Shown here: one piece after another, positions 12,913-24,395 of the stretch
Position numbering within the stretch: position 1 is the first letter of the stretch
How the letters are laid out: the number at the start of each line of letters is the position of its first letter
NCBI GenBank assembly: GCA_009469585.1
Contig: SSXW01000016.1
Location: 26,908 to 90,907, forward strand
DNA: 64,000 nucleotides
Direction: 5' to 3'
Source of the DNA: Dechloromonas sp. Dech2017
Lineage (GTDB): Bacteria; Pseudomonadota; Gammaproteobacteria; Burkholderiales; Rhodocyclaceae
Notes under the pieces: model-generated
What the model was told of the DNA's origin: nothing
Database searches by the model: none
The model's input: the letters and a program-made list of their open reading frames with translations, nothing else
Translations under genes and position numbers: made by a program

Positions 12913-13284
12913 ATGGAAAACTACTTTCCAATCCTGATGTTCGTTTTGGTTGGGGTTGCAGTCGGGGTGCTGCCTGTTGCGATGGGCTTTATTCTCGCTC
13001 CCAGCCGTCCGGACCCGGAAAAGCTATCACCATACGAGTGTGGCTTCGAGGCATTCGAAGATGCGCGCATGAAGTTCGATGTGCGCTACTACCTGATTGC
13101 CATTCTCTTCATTCTGTTCGATCTCGAAGTTGCCTTCCTGTTTCCGTGGGCGACAATTTTCAAGGATATTGTCGCGACAGAGTCGATCAAATTGTTCGGT
13201 TTTGTTGAAATGATGGTGTTCGTTGCCATTCTGGTCGTTGGCTATATTTACGCCTGGGCCAAAGGCGCGCTTGAGTGGGAATAG
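12913..13284 (+). CDS. nuoA: NADH-quinone oxidoreductase subunit A
   Basis: Small membrane subunit of complex I. The 123-aa protein has three predicted helices, and between helices 1 and 2 the conserved loop [20 protein letters not shown] that lines the quinone-site/E-channel junction. It is the first gene of a gap-poor operon nuoA-N in canonical order. The 68 bp between the tRNA-Leu and its ATG hold no clear promoter, so part of the transcription may come from upstream. Confidence 0.95.
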   Translation: MENYFPILMFVLVGVAVGVLPVAMGFILAPSRPDPEKLSPYECGFEAFEDARMKFDVRYYLIAILFILFDLEVAFLFPWATIFKDIVATESIKLFGFVEMMVFVAILVVGYIYAWAKGALEWE

Positions 13285-13293
13285 GGCTCGGAT

Positions 13294-13770
13294 ATGGCTA
13301 TTGAAGGTGTTCTGCAAGAGGGTTTTGTCACAACGACCGCTGATAAGCTGATCAACTACATGCGTACCGGTTCGATGTGGCCCATGACTTTTGGTCTCGC
13401 GTGTTGTGCTGTTGAGATGATTCACGCCGGCGTGTCCCGGTATGACCTTGACCGGTTTGGTGTTGTCTTTCGTCCAAGTCCTCGTCAGTCCGACGTGATG
13501 ATCGTCGCCGGAACATTAACCAATAAAATGGCGCCGGCATTGCGCAAGGTTTATGACCAGATGGCGGAGCCGCGCTGGGTGATTTCCATGGGTTCGTGTG
13601 CCAACGGCGGTGGTTATTACCACTACTCGTATTCCGTTGTTCGGGGGTGTGACCGAATCGTTCCGGTAGATATCTATGTTCCCGGGTGTCCCCCGACTGC
13701 TGAAGCGCTGATCTACGGGATCATCCAGTTGCAGAACAAGATTCGTCGTACCAATACCATAGCTCGTTAA
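13294..13770 (+). CDS. nuoB: NADH-quinone oxidoreductase subunit B
   Basis: Carries cluster N2, the last iron-sulfur centre before quinone. The 158-aa protein shows the ligands of this tetranuclear cluster: adjacent cysteines in [10 protein letters not shown], then MGSCANGGG and [10 protein letters not shown]. It belongs to the peripheral Q-module with NuoC, D and I and lies 9 bp after nuoA. Confidence 0.96.
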   Translation: MAIEGVLQEGFVTTTADKLINYMRTGSMWPMTFGLACCAVEMIHAGVSRYDLDRFGVVFRPSPRQSDVMIVAGTLTNKMAPALRKVYDQMAEPRWVISMGSCANGGGYYHYSYSVVRGCDRIVPVDIYVPGCPPTAEALIYGIIQLQNKIRRTNTIAR

Positions 13771-13789
13771 TTGCCAAGGCTGATTCGAT

Positions 13790-14395
13790 ATGTCTGCCAA
13801 GCTGGAAACGCTTAGTCAAAATTTGCAGGAGCACTTCGGGGAGAGGATCAAGTCCCTGAAATGCGTGCTGGGTGAGGTAACCATAGAGGTCGCTGCGGCT
13901 GACTATCTGGGCGTGATGACGGAGTTGCGCGACCAGTCTGCATTTGGCTTTGAGGAAATGATCGACCTCTGTGGCGTCGATTACTCGGTTTATGGCGATG
14001 GGGCCTGGCAGGGTGCTCGTTATGCCGTCGTGGTTCATTTGCTTTCCGTGGCGCACAACTGGCGTTTGCGTGTGCGTGCTTTTGCGGAAGATGATGGTTT
14101 TCCGTCGATGGCATCGATTACCGGGGTGTGGGCCAGTGCCAACTGGTTCGAGCGTGAAGCCTTTGATCTCTATGGCATAGCCTTCGTTGGTCACGACGAC
14201 CTGCGTCGCATCCTGACCGATTACGGTTTCATCGGCCACCCTTTCCGGAAGGACTTCCCGATTTCCGGCCACGTCGAAATGCGTTACGACCCCGATCAGG
14301 CTCGTGTGATTTATCAACCGGTCACCATCGAGCCTCGCGAGAACACCCCGCGCATCGTGCGCGAAGACACCTACGGGGATCCGGCACATGGCTGA
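13790..14395 (+). CDS. nuoC: NADH-quinone oxidoreductase subunit C
   Basis: Q-module subunit of 201 aa with the family signature [22 protein letters not shown] near residue 125 (shown here in part) and a C-terminal FRKDFP segment. It is separate from NuoD, unlike the fused NuoCD of E. coli, and overlaps nuoD by 8 bp. It has no cofactor ligands; it supports assembly of the quinone-binding interface. Confidence 0.95.
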   Translation: MSAKLETLSQNLQEHFGERIKSLKCVLGEVTIEVAAADYLGVMTELRDQSAFGFEEMIDLCGVDYSVYGDGAWQGARYAVVVHLLSVAHNWRLRVRAFAEDDGFPSMASITGVWASANWFEREAFDLYGIAFVGHDDLRRILTDYGFIGHPFRKDFPISGHVEMRYDPDQARVIYQPVTIEPRENTPRIVREDTYGDPAHG

Positions 14396-15641
14396 TATCC
14401 GCAATTTCACTCTGAATTTTGGTCCGCAGCACCCGGCGGCACACGGTGTGCTGCGCCTGGTGCTCGAACTGGACGGCGAAGTTGTGCAGCGCGCTGATCC
14501 GCATATTGGCCTCTTGCACCGCGCTACCGAGAAGTTGGCCGAAACCCGCACCTGGGTCCAATCCGTTCCCTATATGGATCGCCTCGACTACGTGTCGATG
14601 ATGTGTAACGAGCATGCCTATTGCTTGGCGACAGAAAAGTTGCTTGGCATTGATGTGCCAGAGCGCGGCAAGTACATCCGCACGATGTTCGACGAGGTTA
14701 CGCGTATCCTCAATCATTTGCTGTGGATCGGTTGTCATGCGCTGGACGTTGGTGCGATGACGATGGCGTTGTACACCTTCCGCGAGCGCGAAGATCTCAT
14801 GGATGTTTACGAGGCGGTCTCCGGCGCGCGGATGCATGCAGCATACTATCGTCCGGGTGGTGTATATCGCGATCTGCCGGATCGCATGCCGCAGTATCAG
14901 GAATCCACTTGGACCAACGCCAAGAAAGCGGCGGCAAAGAACGACAATCGCAGCGGTTCGCTTCTTGATTTCCTCGAAGATTTCACCAATCGTTTCCCGA
15001 CCTATCATTCCGAATATCACACCTTATTGACAGATAACCGTATCTGGAAGCAGCGCTTGGTCAATGTGGGGGTTGTGTCGCCGGAGCGCGCGCTACAAAT
15101 GGGTTTCTCGGGGGCGATGCTTCGCGGTTCGGGTATCGCTTGGGATTTGCGCAAAAAGCAGCCTTACGCCGCCTACGACAAGGTGGATTTCGATATTCCC
15201 GTTGGCCTCAATGGGGATAGTTATGACCGCTATCTGGTGCGCATGGAAGAGATGTTGCAGTCGAATCGCATCATCAAGCAATGCATCGAGTGGCTACGCA
15301 AGAATCCCGGTCCGGTAATAACCGACAACAACAAGGTGGCCCCTCCGCCGCGTGAAAACATGAAGACCAACATGGAGGAGTTGATTCACCACTTCAAGCT
15401 CTTCACTGAAGGCATCCATGTTCCCGCAGGAGAGGCCTATGCGGCTGTCGAGCATCCCAAGGGTGAATTCGGCATCTACTTTGTTTCCGATGGTGCGAAC
15501 AAGCCTTACCGCATGAAGATCCGTGCTCCGGGTTTTGTCCACCTGGCCGGCCTGGACGAAATGTCCAGGGGCCACATGATCGCCGACGTCGTTACGATTA
15601 TCGGTTCCCAAGATATTGTTTTTGGCGAGATCGACCGCTGA
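14388..15641 (+). CDS. nuoD: NADH-quinone oxidoreductase subunit D
   Basis: Forms the quinone-binding site with NuoB and is related to [NiFe]-hydrogenase large subunits without the metal ligands. The 417-aa protein begins with [15 protein letters not shown], whose His is in the quinone pocket, and includes [11 protein letters not shown]. It overlaps both neighbours (8 bp with nuoC, 1 bp with nuoE), which indicates coupled translation. Confidence 0.96.
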   Translation: MADIRNFTLNFGPQHPAAHGVLRLVLELDGEVVQRADPHIGLLHRATEKLAETRTWVQSVPYMDRLDYVSMMCNEHAYCLATEKLLGIDVPERGKYIRTMFDEVTRILNHLLWIGCHALDVGAMTMALYTFREREDLMDVYEAVSGARMHAAYYRPGGVYRDLPDRMPQYQESTWTNAKKAAAKNDNRSGSLLDFLEDFTNRFPTYHSEYHTLLTDNRIWKQRLVNVGVVSPERALQMGFSGAMLRGSGIAWDLRKKQPYAAYDKVDFDIPVGLNGDSYDRYLVRMEEMLQSNRIIKQCIEWLRKNPGPVITDNNKVAPPPRENMKTNMEELIHHFKLFTEGIHVPAGEAYAAVEHPKGEFGIYFVSDGANKPYRMKIRAPGFVHLAGLDEMSRGHMIADVVTIIGSQDIVFGEIDR

Positions 15642-16114
15642 TGTTTTCCGCTGAAACCCTCCAGAAATTCGCCCGCGAGGTCGCCAAGTATCCTGGCGAC
15701 CAGAAACAGTCGGCATCTATGGCTTGCCTTGCCCACGCTCAGGAAGAACTTGGTTGGTTGCCACCTGAAGCCATTGAGGCAGTGGCCAATTATCTTGGTA
15801 TGCCGCCGATCGCGGCCTACGAGGTGGCCTCTTTCTACAACATGTACGACCTGAAACCGGTCGGCAAATACAAGATCACGGTCTGTACCAATCTGCCCTG
15901 TGCACTCTCCGGTGGCTACCATGCCGGTGAATATCTCCAGCAGAAGCTCGGTGTCGGTTACGGTGAGACGACGCCGGACGGCAAGTTCACGTTGAAGGAA
16001 GGTGAGTGCATGGGCGCTTGTGGCGATGCGCCCGTATTTATCGTCAACAACCGCTCGATGTGCAGCCACATGCATCCGGAACAGATCGACAAGCTGCTTG
16101 AGGAGTGCAAATAA
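15641..16114 (+). CDS. nuoE: NADH-quinone oxidoreductase subunit E
   Basis: The 24-kDa-type subunit of the NADH-dehydrogenase module, holding [2Fe-2S] cluster N1a. In its 157 aa the four ligands are visible as VCTNLPCAL and [12 protein letters not shown] four-helix N-terminal bundle ([16 protein letters not shown]) precedes the thioredoxin-like fold. The stop codon overlaps the nuoF start by one base. Confidence 0.95.
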   Translation: MFSAETLQKFAREVAKYPGDQKQSASMACLAHAQEELGWLPPEAIEAVANYLGMPPIAAYEVASFYNMYDLKPVGKYKITVCTNLPCALSGGYHAGEYLQQKLGVGYGETTPDGKFTLKEGECMGACGDAPVFIVNNRSMCSHMHPEQIDKLLEECK

Positions 16115-17442
16115 TGGCCATGCTTGGTTCGATCAACGGCGTTCTGATGGAGGGGCTGGATGGCGACAACACCTGGCGCCTCAAGGATTACGTTGCCCGT
16201 GGCGGTTATGCCCAGTTGAAGCGCATCCTGGAAAGCAAGATGACCCAGGAAGACGTCATTAGCGAAGTCAAGAAATCGGTGCTGCGCGGCCGCGGCGGCG
16301 CTGGCTTCCCGACTGGCCTGAAGTGGTCCTTTATGCCGCGCTCCTTCCCGGGCGACAAGTATGTCGTCTGCAATACCGATGAGGGTGAGCCGGGGACCTT
16401 CAAGGACCGCGACATCATGCGTTACAACCCGCATTCCGTCATCGAAGGGATGGCTATCGCCGCCTATGCGATGGGCGCGAACCGTGGTTACAACTATGTG
16501 CACGGCGAAGTCTGGCATGAGTACAAACGTTTTGAAGAAGCCCTCGACGAAGCGCGTGCTGCCGGCTTCATCGGTCAGAACATTCTCGGCTCGGGTTTCA
16601 ATTTCGAACTGTTTGCCCATCACGGCTACGGTGCTTATATCTGCGGCGAAGAAACGGCCTTGCTCGAGTCGATCGAAGGCAAGAAGGGCCAGCCGCGCTT
16701 CAAGCCGCCGTTCCCGGCTTCTTTCGGCCTCTATGGGAAGCCGACGACGATCAACAACACCGAAACCTTCGCTTCCATTCCCTTTATCCTGAAGATGGGC
16801 GGTGAGGAGTTCCTCAATCTGGGCAAGCCGAACAACGGGGGCACCAAGTTGTTCTCAGTCTCCGGTCATGTCAATCGTCCGGGTAACTACGAAATCCCGC
16901 TCGGCACACCTTTTGCCACCCTGCTCGAAATGTGTGGTGGGATGCGTGGCGGGCGCAAGCTCAAGGCGGTCATCCCCGGTGGTTCATCGGCACCTGTAAT
17001 GCCTGGCGAAGTCATAATGGATTGCACCATGGACTACGACTCGATCAGCAAGGGTGGGTCGATGCTCGGCTCCGGCGCGGTCATTGTCATGGATGAGACG
17101 GTCTGTATGGTCAAGGCGCTGGAGCGCTTGTCCTTCTTCTATTACGAGGAGTCTTGCGGCCAATGTACGCCTTGTCGCGAAGGAACCTCGTGGATGTACA
17201 AGGTCGTACATCGCATCGAGAACGGTCTTGGCAAGCCCGAAGATTTGGATCTCCTGAACAGTGTTCTCGGCAATATTGCGGGACGTACCATCTGCGCGCT
17301 TGGCGACGCTGCTGCTTTCCCGGTGCAGAGTTTTATCAAGCACTTTGGCAAGGAGTTCGAGTATCACATCGAAAACAAGAGCTGCCTGGTTCCCAAAGAC
17401 GTGCAATGGGCTGGTAGCGGCTTCCACAAGATTCCGGCCTGA
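16114..17442 (+). CDS. nuoF: NADH-quinone oxidoreductase subunit F
   Basis: Binds NADH, FMN and tetranuclear cluster N3. The 442-aa protein has the nucleotide-binding [13 protein letters not shown], the FMN region [23 protein letters not shown], and the N3 motif [12 protein letters not shown] with a distal Cys near the C-terminus. The ATG at 16114 is chosen because GAGGAG lies about 9 nt upstream and it overlaps the nuoE stop; an in-frame GTG at 16105 is less likely. A hydrogenase homologue (hoxF) lies at 36053. Confidence 0.95.
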   Translation: MAMLGSINGVLMEGLDGDNTWRLKDYVARGGYAQLKRILESKMTQEDVISEVKKSVLRGRGGAGFPTGLKWSFMPRSFPGDKYVVCNTDEGEPGTFKDRDIMRYNPHSVIEGMAIAAYAMGANRGYNYVHGEVWHEYKRFEEALDEARAAGFIGQNILGSGFNFELFAHHGYGAYICGEETALLESIEGKKGQPRFKPPFPASFGLYGKPTTINNTETFASIPFILKMGGEEFLNLGKPNNGGTKLFSVSGHVNRPGNYEIPLGTPFATLLEMCGGMRGGRKLKAVIPGGSSAPVMPGEVIMDCTMDYDSISKGGSMLGSGAVIVMDETVCMVKALERLSFFYYEESCGQCTPCREGTSWMYKVVHRIENGLGKPEDLDLLNSVLGNIAGRTICALGDAAAFPVQSFIKHFGKEFEYHIENKSCLVPKDVQWAGSGFHKIPA

Positions 17443-17497
17443 ACGGCGCGGGTTGAAACGAAATTAACGACGAAAAGTCAGGCTACAAGGTAGCGAC

Positions 17498-19831
17498 ATG
17501 CTAGAAATCGAGATCGACGGCAAAAAGGCGCAAGTGCCCGATGGCAGCACGGTGATGGACGCCGCGCAGCAGGTTGGGGTTTACATTCCGCATTTCTGCT
17601 ACCACAAAAAACTTTCGATCGCCGCCAACTGCCGCATGTGTCTGGTGCAGGTGGAGAAGGCCCCGAAGCCTTTGCCCGCTTGTGCCACACCGGTAACCAA
17701 TGGCATGAAGGTGTTCACTCATTCCGAATTGGCCGTAAAGGCCCAGAAGGGTGTGATGGAGTTCCTGCTCATCAACCATCCGCTGGATTGCCCAATTTGT
17801 GACCAGGGTGGCGAATGCCAACTGCAGGACATGTCTGTTGGCTACGGACCGATGAAGAGCCGCTATACCGAGGAAAAGCGCGTTGTCTTCCACAAGGATG
17901 TCGGGCCGCTAGTCGGCATGGAGGAAATGAGCCGATGCATTCACTGTACACGTTGCGTGCGTTTCGGCCAGGAAATCGCCGGGATCATGGAACTGGGTAT
18001 GGGCAACCGCAACATGCATTCGGAGATCATGACTTTCGTTGGCCGCTCGGTCGACTCAGAACTGTCGGGGAATATGATCGATCTCTGTCCGGTCGGTGCC
18101 CTGACCTCGAAGCCGTTCCGATACACCGCCCGTTCTTGGGAACTACAGCGCCGCAAGTCGGTTAGCCCGCATGATTCGGTTGGCGCCAACCTAGTTATCC
18201 AGGTCAAGCATGACAATGTGATGCGCGTTCTTCCGCGTGAGAATGAAGATGTTAACGAGTGCTGGATCTCCGACAAGGAGCGCTTCTCCTACCAGGCGCT
18301 GAGTTCGGATGAGCGTCTGACCAAGCCTATGGTCAAGCAGGGCGGGGAGTGGAAAGAAGTCGACTGGAACGTCGCTCTTGATTACGTCGCTCACGGCCTT
18401 AAGGATGTTGCCCGCGAAAATGGTGGAGATGCTTTGGCCGCATTGGCGGCCCAAAGCTCGACCGTGGAAGAACTGTTCCTTCTCGGCAAGGTCATGAAGG
18501 GGCTGGGTAGCGGCAATATCGATTTCCGCCCACGCCAGATCGATTTTTCGAATGATTCGAAACGCGCCGGTACTCCTTGGTTGGGGATGCGCCTTTCCGA
18601 CATCAAGGATTTGGATGGGGCCTTGGTTGTTGGCTCCTTCCTGCGCAAGGATCATCCATTGATCGCTCAACGCTTGCGCCAGGCGGCAAAAAAATTCGCC
18701 AAGGTCAGCCTGTTGACTGTCGCCGGTGACGATCAGCTGATTAATTTTCACGCTCGCCTGACGGTTTCCCCTGCGCACTTGGTCAGCTCACTGGCTGCTA
18801 TCGTCAAGGCGACGGCAGAGATCATGTCGGTTGCAGTTCCTGCCGGGATCGAATCGGTGGCTGTCTGCGACACCAGCAAGAAGATCGCCCAAAGCTTGGT
18901 CGATGGAGAAAAACGTGCCATCTTCCTCGGCAACGTTGCCACCCAATCTGCTGATGCCGCGCAGTTGCATGCTCTGGCCGTCGATCTTGGCAAACTGACC
19001 GGCGCCACCATTGGTTTCTTGGGCGAAGGGGCGAATACCGTGGGTGGCTATGTGGCCGGTGCGTTGCCGTCCGGTGCCAATGCCCGCCAGATGTTCGAGA
19101 AGCCACGCAAAGCCTATGTCCTGATGGGGGTTGAGCCGGAATTCGATTGCGCCAACCCGCAACTGGCTGTGAGCGCGTTGAAGCAGGCTAGCTTGGTCGT
19201 GTATATGTCGGCCTTCAAGCATGCGCCAGCGCTCGAATTTGCCGACGTGCTGTTGCCCATCTCGCCTTATACCGAAACCTCTGGAACCTTCGTCAATACC
19301 GAGGGGCGAGTGCAGAGCTTCAATGGTGTTACCAAGCCTTCGGGCAATACCCGTCCGGCCTGGAAGCTCCTGCGCGTACTCGGTAACGTGCTGAATCTCG
19401 ATGGTTTTGGCTATACCTCAAGTGAAGAGGTTCGTGACGAAATTATTGGCAAGGACGTCGAGTTTGCCTCCGGTCTTAACAACGATCTGACCACCGTTTC
19501 GCTCGTCATTCCGGCTGTTCCGGCAACCGGACTGCAGCGAATTGCCGATGTTCCGATCAACTTCGCCGATCCGATGGCCCGTCGAGCGCCCGCTTTGCAG
19601 CAGACTGCCGATGCCAAGGCTCCGACAGCTCGCATCAACGAGCTAACGTTGGCAGAACTGGGTATTGCCGACAAGTCGACCGTGCGCGTCAAGCAGGACA
19701 GTGGTGAAACGAGCTTGGTAGTCCAGGCTGACGGTAACGTGCCCAAGGGATGCGTACGCGTTTCCGCGGCACACGTCACTACCGCGAAGCTAGGAGATAT
19801 GTTTGGCCCAATTTCTGTGGAGCGTGCATAA
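17498..19831 (+). CDS. nuoG: NADH-quinone oxidoreductase subunit G
   Basis: Largest peripheral subunit (777 aa), carrying several iron-sulfur clusters. In order: an N-terminal [2Fe-2S] ferredoxin domain (CYHKKLSIAANCRMC), the His/Cys cluster region around DQGGECQLQD, the Cys-rich motif RCIHCTRCVRFGQE followed by DLCPVGALT, and a molybdopterin-oxidoreductase-like domain without an active-site role. It ends directly against nuoH. The 55-bp gap from nuoF is one of the largest in the operon. Confidence 0.95.
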   Translation: MLEIEIDGKKAQVPDGSTVMDAAQQVGVYIPHFCYHKKLSIAANCRMCLVQVEKAPKPLPACATPVTNGMKVFTHSELAVKAQKGVMEFLLINHPLDCPICDQGGECQLQDMSVGYGPMKSRYTEEKRVVFHKDVGPLVGMEEMSRCIHCTRCVRFGQEIAGIMELGMGNRNMHSEIMTFVGRSVDSELSGNMIDLCPVGALTSKPFRYTARSWELQRRKSVSPHDSVGANLVIQVKHDNVMRVLPRENEDVNECWISDKERFSYQALSSDERLTKPMVKQGGEWKEVDWNVALDYVAHGLKDVARENGGDALAALAAQSSTVEELFLLGKVMKGLGSGNIDFRPRQIDFSNDSKRAGTPWLGMRLSDIKDLDGALVVGSFLRKDHPLIAQRLRQAAKKFAKVSLLTVAGDDQLINFHARLTVSPAHLVSSLAAIVKATAEIMSVAVPAGIESVAVCDTSKKIAQSLVDGEKRAIFLGNVATQSADAAQLHALAVDLGKLTGATIGFLGEGANTVGGYVAGALPSGANARQMFEKPRKAYVLMGVEPEFDCANPQLAVSALKQASLVVYMSAFKHAPALEFADVLLPISPYTETSGTFVNTEGRVQSFNGVTKPSGNTRPAWKLLRVLGNVLNLDGFGYTSSEEVRDEIIGKDVEFASGLNNDLTTVSLVIPAVPATGLQRIADVPINFADPMARRAPALQQTADAKAPTARINELTLAELGIADKSTVRVKQDSGETSLVVQADGNVPKGCVRVSAAHVTTAKLGDMFGPISVERA

Positions 19832-20881
19832 ATGGACGCACTGATGAGTTTTGGACAAGGAATCTTCGGTGGTGCATGGCCTGCCGTGTGGACACTGTTG
19901 AAAATTGTCCTGATCGTAGCGCCGCTCATGCTTAGCGTTGCCTACCTGACATGGGCAGAGCGCAAGGTGATCGGCTATATGCAGGTTCGTATAGGTCCGA
20001 ACCGGGTCGGACCCTGGGGGCTGATCCAGCCGATCGCCGATGGCCTTAAGCTTTTGCTCAAAGAAATCATCGTGCCGGGCAAGGCCAACAAGGCAATTTT
20101 CGTCATTGCACCGATGCTGGCCATCGCCCCCGCCTTGGCCGCATGGGCTGTCGTGCCTTTTACCGACACCCTGGTGCTCGCCAATATCGATGCCAGCCTT
20201 CTGTACATCATGGCGATCACCTCCATGGGGGTGTATGGCGTTATCCTTTCCGGTTGGGCATCCAACTCAAAATATGCCTTTCTTGGTGCCATGCGTTCGG
20301 CCGCCCAAATGGTGTCCTACGAAATTTCGATGGGCTTCTCGCTCATCTGCATACTCATGGTTTCCAACAGCCTGAATCTGGTGGATATCGTTAATGTGCA
20401 GAATCAGGGGCGTTTCGCCGATATGGGGTTGAACTTTCTCTCCTGGAACTGGCTACCGCTCCTGCCGATGTTCATTGTTTACCTGATTTCCGGAACGGCG
20501 GAATTGAACCGGGCCCCGTTTGACGTGGCTGAAGGCGAGTCGGAAATCGTTGCTGGTTTCCATGTCGAATATTCCGGTATGGCTTTCGCGGTCTTCTTCT
20601 TGGCTGAATATGCCAACATGATTCTGGTGGCTGCCCTGACTTCGCTGATGTTCCTGGGCGGGTGGGCCTCCCCGGTCGGATTCCTCCCCGACGGCATCGT
20701 CTGGCTTTTGGCCAAGATGTCTTTCATTCTTCTGCTCTTCTTGTGGTTCCGGGCGACATTCCCGCGCTATCGCTACGATCAGCTGATGCGTTTGGGCTGG
20801 AAAGTCTTTTTGCCGATCTGTCTGATCTGGCTGGTTGTCGTCGGCGTCTGGATGATGTCGCCGCTGAATATCTGGAAGTGA
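19832..20881 (+). CDS. nuoH: NADH-quinone oxidoreductase subunit H
   Basis: Membrane subunit (349 aa, about eight helices) that joins the quinone site to the proton-pumping arm. Characteristic stretches are [20 protein letters not shown] and [20 protein letters not shown], the latter in the conserved cytoplasmic loop near the quinone tunnel. It starts on the base after the nuoG stop. Confidence 0.96.
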   Translation: MDALMSFGQGIFGGAWPAVWTLLKIVLIVAPLMLSVAYLTWAERKVIGYMQVRIGPNRVGPWGLIQPIADGLKLLLKEIIVPGKANKAIFVIAPMLAIAPALAAWAVVPFTDTLVLANIDASLLYIMAITSMGVYGVILSGWASNSKYAFLGAMRSAAQMVSYEISMGFSLICILMVSNSLNLVDIVNVQNQGRFADMGLNFLSWNWLPLLPMFIVYLISGTAELNRAPFDVAEGESEIVAGFHVEYSGMAFAVFFLAEYANMILVAALTSLMFLGGWASPVGFLPDGIVWLLAKMSFILLLFLWFRATFPRYRYDQLMRLGWKVFLPICLIWLVVVGVWMMSPLNIWK

Positions 20882-20891
20882 GGGGAGACTC

Positions 20892-21380
20892 ATGGGTTCG
20901 ATGAAGGAAGTCTTCAACAGCCTCTTCCTCAAGGAATTGCTGAAAGGAATGTCAGTTACCGGGCGGTATTTTTTCGCCCGGAAGATTACGGTCCAGTATC
21001 CGGAAGAAAAGACGCCGCAAAGTTTCCGGTTTCGCGGCCTGCATGCGCTGCGCCGTTACCCTAACGGCGAGGAGCGTTGTATCGCCTGCAAATTGTGCGA
21101 AGCGGTTTGCCCGGCTTTGGCGATAACCATCGAAGCCGAGCCCCGTGACGATGGGTCCCGTCGTACGACTCGCTACGACATCGATTTGACCAAGTGCATT
21201 TTTTGCGGTTTCTGTGAAGAGGCATGCCCTGTCGATGCTGTGGTTGAAACCCGGATTTTCGAATACCACGGTGAGAAGCGCGGCGATCTTTACTACACCA
21301 AGCAAATGCTGCTGGCGAATGGCGACCGTTACGAGGCACAGATCGCCGAGGATCGTGCGCTTGATGCCTCTTATCGTTAA
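20892..21380 (+). CDS. nuoI: NADH-quinone oxidoreductase subunit I
   Basis: Ferredoxin-like Q-module subunit with two [4Fe-4S] clusters (N6a, N6b). The 162-aa protein has both motifs: [13 protein letters not shown] and [15 protein letters not shown]. An N-terminal amphipathic region ([13 protein letters not shown]) rests on the membrane. It lies 10 bp after nuoH. Confidence 0.96.
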   Translation: MGSMKEVFNSLFLKELLKGMSVTGRYFFARKITVQYPEEKTPQSFRFRGLHALRRYPNGEERCIACKLCEAVCPALAITIEAEPRDDGSRRTTRYDIDLTKCIFCGFCEEACPVDAVVETRIFEYHGEKRGDLYYTKQMLLANGDRYEAQIAEDRALDASYR

Positions 21381-21392
21381 CAGGTGCCTGTG

Positions 21393-21989
21393 ATGGATAT
21401 TCAAACAGCTGTTTTTTATTTCCTGTCGGCGATTTTGATTTTTGCCAGTCTGCGGGTCATTACCGCGCGCAATCCAATTCACGCTGCGCTTCATTTGATT
21501 CTCGCATTTTTCACCTGCGGTGGCATCTGGGCACTGTTGCAAGCGGAGTTTCTGGCCATCGCCCTGATCCTGGTCTATGTCGGCGCCGTAATGGTGCTTT
21601 TCCTGTTCGTGGTCATGATGCTCGATATCAATATCGACAAGATTCGCCAGGGATTCTGGAATTACCTGCCTCTTGGAGCCCTGGTCGGGATGTTGATGGT
21701 CATGGAAATGGGGTTGGTTCTGGGTAGTAAATATTTCCAGGTGGCGGCTGCCGATGCCATGGTTCCGGCCGGTGTATCAAACACCAAGGAAATCGGGGCG
21801 TTGATGTTCAGTGAGTATGTCTATCCGTTCGAGTTGGCTTCCATCGTGTTGCTGGTCGGCATGATCGCGGCAATCGTACTGACTTACCGCGGGCCCAAGA
21901 AATCCAAGTACACCAACCCCAATCAGCAGGTTTTCGTCAAGGCGAAGGATCGAATGCGCGTCCTGCAGATGCCGGTTGAAAAAGACTGA
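21393..21989 (+). CDS. nuoJ: NADH-quinone oxidoreductase subunit J
   Basis: Membrane subunit (198 aa, five helices) next to NuoA, K and H. Its third helix, around [19 protein letters not shown], contains the region that becomes a pi-bulge in complex I structures. The ATG at 21393 is preferred, with an AGG box about 8 nt upstream; in-frame GTG codons at 21384 and 21390 would add only three or one residue. Confidence 0.93.
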   Translation: MDIQTAVFYFLSAILIFASLRVITARNPIHAALHLILAFFTCGGIWALLQAEFLAIALILVYVGAVMVLFLFVVMMLDINIDKIRQGFWNYLPLGALVGMLMVMEMGLVLGSKYFQVAAADAMVPAGVSNTKEIGALMFSEYVYPFELASIVLLVGMIAAIVLTYRGPKKSKYTNPNQQVFVKAKDRMRVLQMPVEKD

Positions 21990-22003
21990 ACACCGAGGCC
22001 CCA

Positions 22004-22315
22004 ATGCTTACTTTGTCACTCTCGCATTTCCTGATTCTGGGCGCGATCCTATTCGCCATCAGCATCGTCGGCATATTCCTGAACCGGAAAAATCTTCTGG
22101 TGTTGCTGATGGCCATCGAGTTGATGCTTCTTTCGGTCAACATGAATTTCGTGGCTTTTTCGCATTACCTCCAGGATATCTCTGGCCAGATCTTCGTGTT
22201 CTTCATCCTGACCGTTGCCGCAGCTGAATCGGCAATTGGTCTGGCCATCCTGATCGTGCTGTTCCGTAACCTCAAGAGCATCCATGTGGATGATCTGGGC
22301 AGCCTGAAGGGTTAA
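22004..22315 (+). CDS. nuoK: NADH-quinone oxidoreductase subunit K
   Basis: Small proton-pathway subunit (103 aa, three helices), homologous to MrpC. Conserved buried acidic residues are seen in helix 2 ([10 protein letters not shown]) and helix 3 ([13 protein letters not shown]). It begins 14 bp after nuoJ and ends 2 bp before nuoL. Confidence 0.95.
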   Translation: MLTLSLSHFLILGAILFAISIVGIFLNRKNLLVLLMAIELMLLSVNMNFVAFSHYLQDISGQIFVFFILTVAAAESAIGLAILIVLFRNLKSIHVDDLGSLKG

Positions 22316-22317
22316 AC

Positions 22318-24363
22318 ATGGAAATGCAAAAACTGTATCTGCTCGTGCCCATGGCGCCCCTAGTCGGCGCTATGATCGCCGGTCTTTTCTGTCGGGTGAT
22401 CCCGCGCTGGGTTGCCCACACCGCGACCATCGCCGGGGTAGCTATAGCCTTCGTCGTGTCGGTGTTGATTTTCATGGATGTCCAGGCTGGCCATACTTTC
22501 AATGGCACCGTCTATACCTGGTTGACCAGCGGTGACTACCGGTTCGAGGTCGGTTTCCTGATCGATACGCTGACGACGACGATGATGCTGGTCGTCACCT
22601 TTGTTTCCCTGATGGTCCATATCTACACCATCGGCTACATGCAGGAAGATCCTGGATACAACCGCTTCTTTAGCTACATTTCGTTGTTCACATTCTCCAT
22701 GCTGATGCTGGTGATGAGCAACAACTTCATGCAATTGTTCTTTGGTTGGGAAGCTGTCGGTCTGGTCTCATACCTGCTGATCGGCTTCTGGTATACCCGT
22801 CCGACGGCTATCTTCGCCAACATGAAGGCCTTCCTGGTAAACCGTGTCGGTGACTTTGGGTTCATTCTCGGTATCGGTCTGGTTTTGACCCACTTCGGAA
22901 CGCTCGATTACGCCACGGTTTTTGCCAAGGCACCGGAGTTGGCTGATACGACCATCAACCTGTTCGCAGGTCGCGATTGGGCGACCGTGTCCCTGATGAC
23001 GGTCACCTGCATCTGCCTGTTCATCGGCGCCATGGGCAAGTCGGCTCAGGTTCCGTTGCACGTCTGGCTGCCCGACTCCATGGAAGGCCCCACCCCGATT
23101 TCCGCACTGATCCACGCGGCGACCATGGTTACTGCTGGCATCTTCATGGTGTCGCGGATGTCGCCCCTGTTCGAGTTGTCTACCGCAGCGCTCTCCTTCG
23201 TCATCGTGATCGGCGCCATCACCGCACTGTTCATGGGCTTCCTCGGCATCATCCAGAACGACATCAAGCGCGTCGTCGCCTATTCGACGTTGTCCCAATT
23301 GGGTTACATGACGGTTGCGCTGGGTGCGTCGGCCTACTCGGTCGCCATCTTCCACCTGATGACGCACGCCTTCTTCAAGGCGCTGCTCTTCCTTGCCGCC
23401 GGTTCGGTGATCATCGGCATGCATCACGACCAGGATATCCGCAACATGGGCGGCCTGCGCAAGTACATGCCGATTACCTGGATTACTTCGCTGATCGGTT
23501 CGCTGGCCCTGATCGGCACGCCCTTCCTGTCCGGTTTCTACTCCAAGGATTCGATCATCGAGGCCGTCGCGCTGTCGCATATTCCTGGTGCCGGATTCGC
23601 CTATTTCTGCGTGCTGGCCGGCGTCTTCGTCACCGCGTTCTACTCCTTCCGGATGTACTTCCTGGTTTTCCACGGCGAGGAACGCTTCGGCAAGGCGGAT
23701 GATGCCCATCATCACGAGCACGAGGGGGATCATGATGACGAGGAAGTGGCTCACGACCATCATCATGGCCTGGCCCCCGGCCAGAAGCCGCACGAGACGC
23801 CTTGGGTTGTCTGGTTGCCCTTGGTCTTGCTGGCCATTCCGTCGGTCGCCATCGGTTTCATCGCCATCGGCCCGATGGTGTTCGGGGATTACTTCAAGGG
23901 CGTGATCTTCATCGACCACGCAGCCCACCCGGCCATGCAGCATCTCGCCGAGCATTTCCATGGCGCTTCGGCGATGGGTGTCCATGCCCTGACTACGCTG
24001 CCCTTCTTCCTGGCCTTGGCCGGGGTTGTCCTGTCCTGGTTCTTCTACATGAAGCGGCCGGATATTCCGGCAGCCATCCAGCGTCGTTTCTCTGCCATCC
24101 ATACCCTTTTCGAGAACAAGTACTACTTTGACAAATTCAATGAAGCCATCTTCGCCGGCGGTGCCCGCTTGCTTGGCAAGTCGCTGTGGCGGGGTGGTGA
24201 CGTCGCGGTTATCGATGGCCTGATGGTCAATGGCTCGGCCAAGCTTGTTGGATGGATTTCTTCGGTGACCCGCCTGTTCCAGACCGGTTACGTTTATCAC
24301 TACGCTTTCACGATGATTATCGGCATCTTTGTGCTGATGACTCTGTGGATCAACCGCGCCTAG
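22318..24363 (+). CDS. nuoL: NADH-quinone oxidoreductase subunit L
   Basis: Distal antiporter-like proton-pumping subunit (681 aa, about 16 helices including the long lateral helix at the C-terminus). Family residues include FFGWEAVGLVSYLLIGFWY (helix 5 Glu), GAMGKSAQVPLHVWLPDSM (helix 7 Lys) and HAATMVTAGIF. Around residues 461-490 a soluble loop is very His/Asp/Glu rich (DDAHHHEHEGDHDDEE, then HDHHHG), which could bind metal ions; such loops occur in other betaproteobacterial NuoL proteins. Confidence 0.95.
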   Translation: MEMQKLYLLVPMAPLVGAMIAGLFCRVIPRWVAHTATIAGVAIAFVVSVLIFMDVQAGHTFNGTVYTWLTSGDYRFEVGFLIDTLTTTMMLVVTFVSLMVHIYTIGYMQEDPGYNRFFSYISLFTFSMLMLVMSNNFMQLFFGWEAVGLVSYLLIGFWYTRPTAIFANMKAFLVNRVGDFGFILGIGLVLTHFGTLDYATVFAKAPELADTTINLFAGRDWATVSLMTVTCICLFIGAMGKSAQVPLHVWLPDSMEGPTPISALIHAATMVTAGIFMVSRMSPLFELSTAALSFVIVIGAITALFMGFLGIIQNDIKRVVAYSTLSQLGYMTVALGASAYSVAIFHLMTHAFFKALLFLAAGSVIIGMHHDQDIRNMGGLRKYMPITWITSLIGSLALIGTPFLSGFYSKDSIIEAVALSHIPGAGFAYFCVLAGVFVTAFYSFRMYFLVFHGEERFGKADDAHHHEHEGDHDDEEVAHDHHHGLAPGQKPHETPWVVWLPLVLLAIPSVAIGFIAIGPMVFGDYFKGVIFIDHAAHPAMQHLAEHFHGASAMGVHALTTLPFFLALAGVVLSWFFYMKRPDIPAAIQRRFSAIHTLFENKYYFDKFNEAIFAGGARLLGKSLWRGGDVAVIDGLMVNGSAKLVGWISSVTRLFQTGYVYHYAFTMIIGIFVLMTLWINRA

Positions 24364-24395
24364 CGTGAATAGTTCGCAGAAAAGCAAGGAATAAC

